Below, one piece after another: positions 1 through 7,177 of a DNA stretch of 34,774 nucleotides. This DNA is from Bacteroidota bacterium. Lineage in GTDB: Bacteria; Bacteroidota; Bacteroidia; Cytophagales; UBA9547. The first letter of the stretch is position 1, and every line of letters starts with the position of its first letter. The stretch covers positions 1 through 34,774 of the forward strand of contig RDZG01000077.1 of NCBI GenBank assembly GCA_004293915.1, given 5' to 3'. Made by a program: the position numbers and the translations under genes. The notes under the pieces are model-generated. The model made no database searches, was not told where the DNA came from, and worked only from the letters and a program-made list of their open reading frames with translations.

Positions 1-2
1 TG

Positions 3-86
3 AAATTTAATGCGTTTATGACTGCATTCGAAAATGAAAATGAATTAGGAAAAACGCTCAGTAATTTAATTGTAAATATTTATTAG
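3..86 (+). CDS. C-terminal end of an unidentified protein (partial)
   Basis: An open frame enters from the left edge and stops at TAG 84-86. It encodes 27 residues, a short mixed helix-like end finishing LSNLIVNIY. It is the only plus-strand frame open across the edge. The next gene is convergent (stop at 159), so the gap 87-158 holds both 3' ends; I see no strong terminator hairpin in it. The fragment is too short to assign a family. Confidence 0.4.
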   Translation, partial: KFNAFMTAFENENELGKTLSNLIVNIY

Positions 87-158
87 ACTTTATATAATTT
101 AATGTAAAAAGAGGTTACAAAATCTTTTTTTTAGTTTTTCATAACGAAAATAGCGAAA

Positions 159-785
159 TCAAACCCACTTGTTATCCTTGGCAATTTTTATAGCATCCTC
201 TTTGTTGTTTACCTCAAGTTTAATATAAATATTTTTGATATGAAACTTTACAGTATCTAGAGAAATTTCACTGTTAAGGGCTATTGTTTTGTAGCTTTTG
301 CCATCTGATAAGGCTTGTAAAACCTCAAACTCTCTTTCGCTCAATGGCGATGAATTTTTCTTTTGAAAAGAATTTACAACTAGTCTAGCTATGTTTGCAC
401 TCATGGGAGCGCCACCAGCCGAAATTTCATCTAATGCTTCTAAAAATTCTTTATGACCACTACTTTTTGTGATATACCCAGTTGCACCAGCACACAATGC
501 CTGAAATACCAAATCGCTTTTTTCATATACTGTATTCATTAATATATCGCACTTGGGCAACATTTTTTTGATTATTTTGGTGCCTTCGATGCCACTCATG
601 CCTGGCAAATCTATATCCATAATTATAATTTTAGGGACTAGATTTTGTATTTGTTCAAAAGCCTGTTCACAAGTGGTGTAAGCACCAACCAATAGATATT
701 TATCCATATTGGAGAGCATAAACTTATAGCCATTGAGCAAATCTTCGTTGTCTTCAATAATTATAACTTTGGTATGATTGGTCAT
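159..785 (-). CDS. NarL/FixJ-family response regulator (receiver + LuxR-type HTH)
   Basis: A 208-residue two-domain transcription factor. The receiver domain (about 5-120) has the acidic pair E11/D12, phospho-acceptor D57 in the IIIMDIDLPGMSG strand-loop, T85 and K107 (GYITKSS). A LuxR/GerE helix-turn-helix covers about 145-205 with the family signature LSEREFEVLQALSDGKS and a recognition helix beginning SLDTVKFHIKNIY. Start ATG 783-785 lies 3 nt after the stop of the kinase at 789-2069, so the two are co-transcribed and very likely cognate. It should bind DNA as a dimer when phosphorylated; the target genes cannot be told from here. Confidence 0.9.
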   Translation of the reverse strand: MTNHTKVIIIEDNEDLLNGYKFMLSNMDKYLLVGAYTTCEQAFEQIQNLVPKIIIMDIDLPGMSGIEGTKIIKKMLPKCDILMNTVYEKSDLVFQALCAGATGYITKSSGHKEFLEALDEISAGGAPMSANIARLVVNSFQKKNSSPLSEREFEVLQALSDGKSYKTIALNSEISLDTVKFHIKNIYIKLEVNNKEDAIKIAKDNKWV

Positions 786-788
786 CTT

Positions 789-2069
789 TTAAAATAATTC
801 TACTAATTTGGGTTTCAACGGAATTTCAAATTCGTAATTCAATACTTTATCCAATAGATTTGTTTTGGAATTGGCTTCTATTCGTAATAATCTATTTTCG
901 ACTTGGTTTACAAAACTTGCATAATCTATTAAAACACTGGAATCCGCTATTGAAAAACTAAGTTTAATTATTAAGTTGTCATCTTTTATATTAAACTCCA
1001 ATTTTGAGTTTTCAACTTGAATTAGAGAAGATACATTAGTACAAATTTCTTTTACTATATATATCAATTGTCTCGAAACAGGTGGGAATATTGGTGGCAA
1101 TGTTGTGTATTGAGTCTGAAAATTTGCATTAAAATCTATGTTTTTTATTTGAAAAAAAACACCCAATTCGGTATTTATAAAATCGAATAAAGCTTGGATA
1201 TTATCGCTATCAGAACCGATTGACCAAACAAAATCTTTGGTTCCGTTATATAAATCTTTCGATCTTTTTTCTATGGTTTGAAGAGTTTGAATCATGTCTG
1301 ATTTTTCAAGCATATTTCTGTCCGATTTGTAAGCTATGGTTTCAGAAAGCATCCTTATGCCAGCCAATTTGTTTGCCATTTCATCATGAAAATCTTGTGC
1401 TAATTTGCTACGAAGCAGGTCTATTTCTTTGTTTTTTTTGGCAACTAATTGTTTCAAATTTTCAAGTTGAATTTTTTGTAAAGCATCTATCTTTTGGTTT
1501 GCATTATTGAGCGTTTTCAAAAAAGAAATGGTTAGCGTTAATAAAAAAATAATAATAAAAACCCATGTAAAAACATAATGCGGAGTGTTTGAAAAATTTG
1601 GGTAAGATGAAAATTGAATTTCGGAGGCTAAATGATTGTTTTCTACTAAATACAAAAAAACAATGTATGAACTTGCACAAAACGAATAAATTATTCCCAC
1701 TTTTAGATTTACAAAAAAACAGGATGTAACTACCATCAAAAGCAGCCACGAAATATCTACTGAATAAATTCCTCCTGTATGATAAATACTTATAGATACT
1801 GCCACAAATGACATAAAAACAAGCAATGTCATGGATGGAATAATAGATTTAGAAAATCGCATGAGCAACATTGTGCCAATTAAAAATCCAACTCCAGCTA
1901 AATTTGTGTAATTTTTTGTTGTGTCATCGGGTTTATACAATAAAAAGTAAAAACTATAAAGCACCAAAGCAATCAAAATAATTAATAAGGAACTTGCAGC
2001 TATTTGTGCTTTTCGATACTCAACATGAGATGGATTTCGAATTGGAGGCGGAATAAAAAACGCAATCAT
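789..2069 (-). CDS. DesK/NarX-type sensor histidine kinase with degenerate ATPase domain
   Basis: 426 residues. About six transmembrane helices (roughly 24-185) are followed by a coiled-coil linker and a HisKA_3 dimerisation domain with phospho-acceptor H228 in QDFHDEMANKL. The HATPase domain is abnormal. The N-box keeps N345 (KEICTN), but the G1 box (D-x-G-x-G) and the later glycine-rich lid are absent: the stretch where they should be reads FSIADSSVLIDYASF. The reading frame is intact, so this is divergence rather than a sequencing break. It is a paralog of the complete kinase at 2143-3384 and shares the TGGIYS loop in the membrane region. Likely role: a phospho-acceptor, phosphatase or heterodimer partner that cannot bind ATP normally. 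It is coupled to the regulator at 159. Confidence 0.85.
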   Translation of the reverse strand: MIAFFIPPPIRNPSHVEYRKAQIAASSLLIILIALVLYSFYFLLYKPDDTTKNYTNLAGVGFLIGTMLLMRFSKSIIPSMTLLVFMSFVAVSISIYHTGGIYSVDISWLLLMVVTSCFFVNLKVGIIYSFCASSYIVFLYLVENNHLASEIQFSSYPNFSNTPHYVFTWVFIIIFLLTLTISFLKTLNNANQKIDALQKIQLENLKQLVAKKNKEIDLLRSKLAQDFHDEMANKLAGIRMLSETIAYKSDRNMLEKSDMIQTLQTIEKRSKDLYNGTKDFVWSIGSDSDNIQALFDFINTELGVFFQIKNIDFNANFQTQYTTLPPIFPPVSRQLIYIVKEICTNVSSLIQVENSKLEFNIKDDNLIIKLSFSIADSSVLIDYASFVNQVENRLLRIEANSKTNLLDKVLNYEFEIPLKPKLVELF

Positions 2070-2091
2070 GATGTATAGAAATATATATTTG

Positions 2092-2099
2092 CAAAATTA
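2092..2099 (-). promoter_or_regulatory. Putative -7 element before the degenerate kinase
   Basis: On the minus strand this reads TAATTTTG followed by C, a full match to the Bacteroidota -7 consensus TAnnTTTG. It lies about 23 nt upstream of the ATG at 2069. No -33 TTTG is found at the usual 19-21 nt spacing. It suggests the kinase-regulator pair has its own promoter besides read-through from the upstream kinase. Confidence 0.45.
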
Positions 2100-2142
2100 A
2101 GTATATTTTTCTTACCATATCCTACCCAAAATGTGTAGTACG

Positions 2143-3384
2143 TTATTCCAAAAGAATAGATAATATATAGGTAGTTCCACTTGAATTAGAAACACATTTA
2201 TATTCTGATTGGATTCTATTCATTCTAAATGCTATATTTTTTAGCCCTCTAGTTTGTGTCTTAGAAATGTCAAAACCTTTGCCATAATCTACCACTTTTA
2301 TTATTAAATGCGAGTTATCTATTGAAAATGAAAGCTCTACAGTATTTGTAGCTGCGTGCTTTGCTGCATTGGTAATAATTTCTTTTAAAACAAATATGAG
2401 CTGACGGGTGATAGTAGGGTCTATTTTTTGAATATGATTTTTATCGATATGGTTGATGGCATGTAGATTTATATCCAAATCATTTAAAAATTTTTCTGAA
2501 AACTCTCTAATATAATCAAAAAAATCGTGAACATTATCAGACTTGGTACCAACTGACCAAATAAAATCTTTTGTGCCATCAAACAATTCTTTAGAGGTGC
2601 GTTCGATGGTAAACAATGTTTGCATTAAATCTTCGTTTTCTAAAATTTGTTTTTCAGATTTTACGGCTAAATTTTCGGAAAGTAATCGAATACTTGCCAA
2701 TTTATTTCCCATTTCGTCATGAAAATCTCTGGCAATTTTATTTCTTAAAACACCAATTTCTTGCATTTTTTTATCTAATTCTATTTGTAATGTATCGATT
2801 TTTACTTCTTTTTCTTTTTTCCAACTTCTATTGAAATTTTCTTCAGTAAAAATAAAAAACAATGAACAAAGGATTACGATATACAAAGATGTAACACTAA
2901 TAAGTTCGAAATAAGGGGGATTTTTTAAAACCTCTAGCTTGAAGTTTCTGATACCTGTGTATTGTATATAAAAAAACACAATGTAAGTAGCTATAATATA
3001 AAATGTAACCCATAATGCTGCTTTTCTATCCAAATAAGCGGCCAAAATAAATATAATCAATACTTGCCAAAGCATAGAAGTGGAGTAGATTCCACCAGTA
3101 TTCCAAGCGGTGTTTGTAACATTCAAAACCCATGCAATAGCTAGCAACCTAGCTGCAAGTAAGAATCCTTTTTTTCTACACAAAAGGTAAATATTAAACA
3201 TATTTACAGCCCAAGCAATGCAAAGTATGGTTTTATGTGTAGGATTGGTTGAAATAAAAAAGATGAGAATCATAAAATGAATCCACATGTAAAGCAAACC
3301 AATAAAAAGTGTTTTTTTCTTTGTAAGATTCAAGGCATCCATTTCTTGAAAATCTACAAAAACTGTTTTCCAGATGGAATTCAT
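2143..3384 (-). CDS. Membrane sensor histidine kinase, DesK/NarX (HisKA_3) type
   Basis: 413 residues. Six predicted transmembrane helices (about 25-180) lead through a coiled coil (185-215) to the HisKA_3 domain with H222 in RDFHDEMGNKL. The C-terminal HATPase_c is complete: N-box with N339 (KEIITNAAKHA), G1 box VVDYGKGFD (366-371) and G2 RGLKNIAFR. No periplasmic sensor domain is visible, so sensing is probably by the membrane part. It precedes its degenerate paralog by 73 nt on the same strand. This pair plus the NarL-type regulator form one signalling cluster; this kinase is the likely phosphate source. Start is ATG 3382-3384. Confidence 0.88.
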   Translation of the reverse strand: MNSIWKTVFVDFQEMDALNLTKKKTLFIGLLYMWIHFMILIFFISTNPTHKTILCIAWAVNMFNIYLLCRKKGFLLAARLLAIAWVLNVTNTAWNTGGIYSTSMLWQVLIIFILAAYLDRKAALWVTFYIIATYIVFFYIQYTGIRNFKLEVLKNPPYFELISVTSLYIVILCSLFFIFTEENFNRSWKKEKEVKIDTLQIELDKKMQEIGVLRNKIARDFHDEMGNKLASIRLLSENLAVKSEKQILENEDLMQTLFTIERTSKELFDGTKDFIWSVGTKSDNVHDFFDYIREFSEKFLNDLDINLHAINHIDKNHIQKIDPTITRQLIFVLKEIITNAAKHAATNTVELSFSIDNSHLIIKVVDYGKGFDISKTQTRGLKNIAFRMNRIQSEYKCVSNSSGTTYILSILLE

Positions 3385-3439
3385 CTTTAATTTATTATTT
3401 AGAAAATAAACTTAAAGAATTTTTTTGAAATTTAAAAGC

Positions 3440-3745
3440 CTAAAATTCAATTTTTAACCGCTCTACGATGGTATTGTTTTTGATATGCGATTCGTAAATT
3501 TCTGCTATGTTTGACACTTCAACGTTTTTGTAAAAAACGCCTTCGGGATAAACCACAAGGGCTGGTCCGAACGGACAAATATCAAAACAACCCGCTTTTT
3601 GAGCCCTAACTTCGGCATTGAGTTTGTCGGCACTAATGCGTTTTTTTAGCTCATCCACCAGCAACATTCCATGTTCGTGTCCGCAGCTTTTTCTACCATC
3701 GGTGCGTTCGTTGGTGCAAACAAATAAGTGTTTTTTATATTTCAT
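3440..3745 (-). CDS. Thioredoxin-like [2Fe-2S] ferredoxin
   Basis: 101 residues. The cysteine pattern C10 - C21 - C53-x3-C57 (context GCFDICPFGP) is that of the thioredoxin-fold 2Fe-2S ferredoxins, which resemble the NuoE C-terminal domain and Shethna-type (2Fe-2S) proteins. It is cytoplasmic, without a signal peptide. An electron-carrier or cluster-storage role is inferred from the family; the redox partner is unknown. It begins 13 nt downstream of the MCE gene and is probably co-transcribed with it, though no functional link between the two is obvious. It is followed after 55 nt by the kinase at 3384. Confidence 0.85.
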   Translation of the reverse strand: MKYKKHLFVCTNERTDGRKSCGHEHGMLLVDELKKRISADKLNAEVRAQKAGCFDICPFGPALVVYPEGVFYKNVEVSNIAEIYESHIKNNTIVERLKIEF

Positions 3746-3758
3746 TTTTTAAAAAATA

Positions 3759-4673
3759 TTACTTGTCTTTTCGTCCAAAAAGCGAAAAATGTACGTATCG
3801 TTTAGGTTTTTCTTTCAAATCAATAAGCAATTTATCTAAATCGCGTGATGAGTTTGAAAGATAAGTATATAGCGAGTCGTCATACAATAATTTGCCAACT
3901 GTACCTTTACCTTTGTTGATTTGCAATAAAGATTTGTTGAGTTCTGCCAATGCTTTGTTGGTGTTTTCAATAGTAGCAGCTAATTGCATTTTGTTGAGCG
4001 AATCGGCAAAAGTATTAGTTTTGGCTAAAATCGGTTTTAGCATTTTTTCGGTTTCTACAAGTGAAGTAGTTAGGTTTTGAACATTTTGTAATATGGCTCC
4101 AATGCGAGCATCGTTTGAGGCTATCATGTGGTTTAGCAAAAGTGTGGTTCTATCGAAATTTGCCAAAATATGTGTGAGTGAAACGGTGTTTTCTGGACTC
4201 ATAATACCATTTACACGTTCGAGCGAAGAATTAAAATTTTTCAAAATGGGTTCGGTTTTTAAACTCAATTTGTCCATCATGCCTTGCTCGATTTCCGAAA
4301 TTAAATAAGATTTTTCGGGAAGTGGCTTTTCGGGATGCATAATTTTTACCAGAATAGATTTAGAACCTAACAATCCTTGACTTGCAATACTTGCAATACT
4401 TGAATCGCCTATCGAAACTTCTTTGCGAATGTCTAACGTTACCCTAAGTCCGTGCAAGGTGTCGTCTGTAAATGAAATATCACTCACTCTTCCCACATTT
4501 AAACCATTCACAATCACTGCATTAGACACCATTAAACCTTGCACATCTGGATATACAGCATAGTATTTTTTTGTGGACGAAAAAAAATCTATTCCTTTTA
4601 AAAAATTAAAACCCATGTAGAGCATGGTTCCGGCAATAATTACAAATATGGCAACCTTAGTTTCGCGATGCAT
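3759..4673 (-). CDS. MCE/MlaD-family lipid-transport protein
   Basis: 304 residues. There is one N-terminal transmembrane anchor (about 8-24), a single MCE domain (about 35-115, with the typical GLMVSNAVIVNGLNVGRVSDI segment start) and a long helical/coiled region (about 135-275) ending in a basic tail FGRKDK. MlaD proteins form hexameric rings that pass phospholipids between the inner and outer membrane, normally with MlaE permease and MlaF ATPase. Neither is adjacent here, so this copy either works with components encoded elsewhere or is a stand-alone variant. Start ATG 4671-4673 sits downstream of a plausible promoter and of the MITE-like element at 4747-4899. Confidence 0.87.
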   Translation of the reverse strand: MHRETKVAIFVIIAGTMLYMGFNFLKGIDFFSSTKKYYAVYPDVQGLMVSNAVIVNGLNVGRVSDISFTDDTLHGLRVTLDIRKEVSIGDSSIASIASQGLLGSKSILVKIMHPEKPLPEKSYLISEIEQGMMDKLSLKTEPILKNFNSSLERVNGIMSPENTVSLTHILANFDRTTLLLNHMIASNDARIGAILQNVQNLTTSLVETEKMLKPILAKTNTFADSLNKMQLAATIENTNKALAELNKSLLQINKGKGTVGKLLYDDSLYTYLSNSSRDLDKLLIDLKEKPKRYVHFSLFGRKDK

Positions 4674-4699
4674 GTAGAATTTGATATATAAAACTAATG

Positions 4700-4729
4700 C
4701 GAATGTACGATTTAATATTTATTTGACAA
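4700..4729 (-). promoter_or_regulatory. Putative promoter of the MCE-ferredoxin operon
   Basis: On the minus strand TTG (4727-4729) is separated by 19 nt from TACATTCG (4700-4707), one base away from the -7 consensus TAnnTTTG. It lies 27 nt upstream of the MCE start codon. The MITE-like element begins 18 nt further upstream. Confidence 0.45.
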
Positions 4730-4746
4730 TAGCTAATGAAAATCTG

Positions 4747-4899
4747 CAGGGCTTCCGCATTTAAAACTATTTATTAATAAAGCCCCACCCTAAATCCCTC
4801 CCCAAAGGGAGGGACTTGCTTCGCAAGCATATTTTTTAGTAATAATTATAAAATAAAATCAATAGTTACACTTTAGTTATTTTAAATGCGGAAGCCCTG
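4747..4899. repeat. MITE-like element with perfect 20-bp terminal inverted repeats
   Basis: The left end (4747-4766) reads cagggcttccgcatttaaaa and the right end (4880-4899) is its exact reverse complement. The 153-bp unit codes for nothing. Inside are two further hairpins: a 7-bp stem 796-802/807-813 (ccctccc/gggaggg) and a 5-bp stem 815-819/823-827. A 7-bp direct repeat, aaatctg, flanks it at 4740-4746 and 4902-4908 (the right copy is offset by 2 nt), which looks like a target-site duplication. The interior resembles the GC-richer intergenic repeats common in Bacteroidota. It separates the MCE gene from the cytochrome gene. Confidence 0.8.
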
Positions 4900-4973
4900 G
4901 CAAATCTGAAATCACATTGGTTTTTAAAAAATATTTACTGCTTTAATTTTAAGAGGACTCATATAAAACTTAT

Positions 4974-5558
4974 TTATGGATTCATGCCCGAATCAAACCA
5001 TTCTTGAATCTTGTTTATTTCACTTTGTGGGAGTTTTGTTCCATTTCTTGGCATAAAACCAGTACTTCCTTGTGTTCTATTGATTCTATTTAATATACTT
5101 CTTACATTTGTAGATGGACCAGCTTCTGCTTTGGCAGTTGCAAGTGTATATCCATGACAACCAGTACAACCTCTATTTAGGAGTATTGGAGCAATATCTA
5201 AAGCATAAGATGTACTTATAGGTGCTGAAGGTGTAGTAGTTGGTGGTGGATTATTTGTATTTGTACCACTACTTGTAGTTGGGTTTGTATTGTTTCCAGA
5301 TGTTGTATTTGATGTGTTTTGAGAATTTCCAGTGGTCGTTGTTGGGTTAGAACTTGGAACTGAACCAGTGCTGGTTCCAGTATTTGTCCCAGAAACTGTA
5401 TTTCCATTCGAAAAATCAGTTCCACTAGTGGTATTTATATTTTCAGATGTTTTTGGAGGTTTTACTTGATTGGGTACAGGTGTTTCTTCTTTTTTGCAAT
5501 TGCTAATTATAATTGTAAAAAACAAAATTATAAATGTAGTTAATAAAGGAAATTTCAT
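4974..5558 (-). CDS. Stalked c-type cytochrome lipoprotein
   Basis: 194 residues. A lipoprotein signal peptide ends at C21 (IIISNC). Residues about 30-115 are a low-complexity linker of Thr, Ser, Asn, Gly and Pro. A monohaem cytochrome c domain follows (about 117-194) with haem site C131-T-G-C134-H135 and a likely axial M169 in GFMPRNG. It resembles the small cytochromes annotated in Bacteroidota as cytochrome c or planctomycete cytochrome C-like. The linker probably holds the haem domain away from a membrane, for electron shuttling in the periplasm or at the surface. It stands alone: the photolyase is divergent and the MCE gene lies beyond the MITE. Redox partner unknown. Confidence 0.82.
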   Translation of the reverse strand: MKFPLLTTFIILFFTIIISNCKKEETPVPNQVKPPKTSENINTTSGTDFSNGNTVSGTNTGTSTGSVPSSNPTTTTGNSQNTSNTTSGNNTNPTTSSGTNTNNPPPTTTPSAPISTSYALDIAPILLNRGCTGCHGYTLATAKAEAGPSTNVRSILNRINRTQGSTGFMPRNGTKLPQSEINKIQEWFDSGMNP

Positions 5559-5758
5559 GTGAATATTTTGGTCTTATTACTTTTTGTTTTTACATAATGT
5601 TTAAAAAAAGCTATTAGTTTTTTCTATACTGAATTTTAAAAAATACAATTTTGAACTTTTCTCTTGATGTATAGTTAATGTAAAAATGCCATTTGTATTT
5701 TCTTTTTAGAAAAACATTACACCATTTTATCACATGATTTTTTTAAAATTAGCTTTAA

Positions 5759-7063
5759 ATGACAGAAATTTCAGTTTGTTGGTTTCGCAGAGATTTACGT
5801 TTGGTCGATAATGCAGCTTTGTATCATGCCCTAAAATCGCCTTTTCCAGTTTTATGTTTGTTTATTTTTGATGAGCAAATTTTATCGAAGCTCGAAGATA
5901 AATCGGACAAACGAGTGCTTTTTATTCATAAATCTTTAGAAAATATGCAAACAGAACTTTTGCAAATCGGTTCGAGTTTGGATGTTCGTGTAGGAAATCC
6001 AGCAAAAATTTGGACAGATATAATAACAGAACATAATGTAAAACAGGTATTTACAAATCATGATTATGAACCTTATGCACAAACTAGAGATGAAATTGTA
6101 AAAAATATTTTGGTACAAAAAAATATTCCGTTTTTGAGTTTCAAAGATCAATGCATTTTTGAAAAAGATGAAATCACAAAAGATGATGGAAAACCATATA
6201 CCGTTTTTACTCCATATTCTCGAAAATGGAAGGCAAAAATTTCGGATTTTTATCTAAAATCATATCCTTGCGAAAAGTATTACAACAATTTTTATAAAAC
6301 CAAACCTTTAGAAATTCCAAGTATCGAAAAAATAGGTTTTAAGGCTCTTCAAGTATATTTTCCCTCAATAGACTTAAACGAAAAAATAGTAAAATCCTAC
6401 GATCAAACGAGAGATATTCCTGCCATTTTGGGAACAACAAGACAGAGTGTACATTTGCGGTTTGGCACAGTAAGTATTCGTAAATTAGCTCAAAAAGCAC
6501 AAATTTTAAACGAAACTTGGTTAAACGAATTAATTTGGCGAGATTTTTATATGATGATTTTATATCAATTTCCGCATGTTGCCACAAATGGTTTTCGGAA
6601 AGAATATGACAAAATAAATTGGCTAAATAATGAAAAAGATTTTGAGGCTTGGTGCAATGGGCAAACTGGTTATCCACTTGTTGATGCGGGCATGAGGGAA
6701 CTAAACCAAACGGGCTTTATGCACAATAGAGTAAGGATGGTTGTGGCTAGTTTTCTTACCAAACATTTGCTCATAGATTGGCGTTGGGGAGAGGCATATT
6801 TTGCCAAAAAACTCTTTGATTTCGATCTTTCGGCAAATAATGGTGGTTGGCAATGGGCTGCTGGTTCGGGCTGCGATGCAGCTCCTTATTTTAGGGTTTT
6901 TAATCCAACTTTGCAAATGGAAAAATTTGATAAAGACAAAATATACATCAAAAAATGGGTACCAGAGTTTTCAAATCCATTTACATATACAAAACCAATC
7001 GTAAACCACGAATTTGCTCGAAAAAGAGTTTTAGAAACGTATAGTTTAGCGCTAAAAGGATAA
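5759..7063 (+). CDS. phrB: Deoxyribodipyrimidine photolyase (class I CPD photolyase/cryptochrome family)
   Basis: 434 residues, normal length. The N-terminal Rossmann-like antenna domain begins EISVCWFRRDLRLVDNAAL. The C-terminal helical FAD domain carries the family signatures: WRDFYMMIL, GYPLVDAGMREL with MHNRVRMVVASFL, and the FAD-binding block NNGGWQWAAGSGCDAAPYFR followed by FNPTLQMEKFD. It repairs UV-induced pyrimidine dimers using blue light and FADH-. The active-site signatures match bacterial CPD photolyases better than cryptochrome-DASH, but substrate class is inferred from motifs. Start ATG 5759 is supported by alignment of the first strand. It is a single gene, divergent from the cytochrome. 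Confidence 0.93.
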   Translation: MTEISVCWFRRDLRLVDNAALYHALKSPFPVLCLFIFDEQILSKLEDKSDKRVLFIHKSLENMQTELLQIGSSLDVRVGNPAKIWTDIITEHNVKQVFTNHDYEPYAQTRDEIVKNILVQKNIPFLSFKDQCIFEKDEITKDDGKPYTVFTPYSRKWKAKISDFYLKSYPCEKYYNNFYKTKPLEIPSIEKIGFKALQVYFPSIDLNEKIVKSYDQTRDIPAILGTTRQSVHLRFGTVSIRKLAQKAQILNETWLNELIWRDFYMMILYQFPHVATNGFRKEYDKINWLNNEKDFEAWCNGQTGYPLVDAGMRELNQTGFMHNRVRMVVASFLTKHLLIDWRWGEAYFAKKLFDFDLSANNGGWQWAAGSGCDAAPYFRVFNPTLQMEKFDKDKIYIKKWVPEFSNPFTYTKPIVNHEFARKRVLETYSLALKG

Positions 7064-7177
7064 TTTTATGCACAATTTATCTAACATTGCTATTCAAAAT
7101 AATCATAAAAAAATATACTTTTTGTAACTCCCAATCGTTTAGTTATTTTTACAACACTGTTTGATATTGTTTTCGAT

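Noticed and set aside
4795-4827. Intrinsic terminator for the cytochrome gene
   Set aside because: The GC-rich hairpins lie inside the inverted-repeat element, and the T-run expected after them on the minus strand is missing.
5216-5425. Separate gene of 69 codons opposite or within the cytochrome lipoprotein
   Set aside because: It is a frame shadow of the low-complexity linker; repetitive codons keep other frames open.
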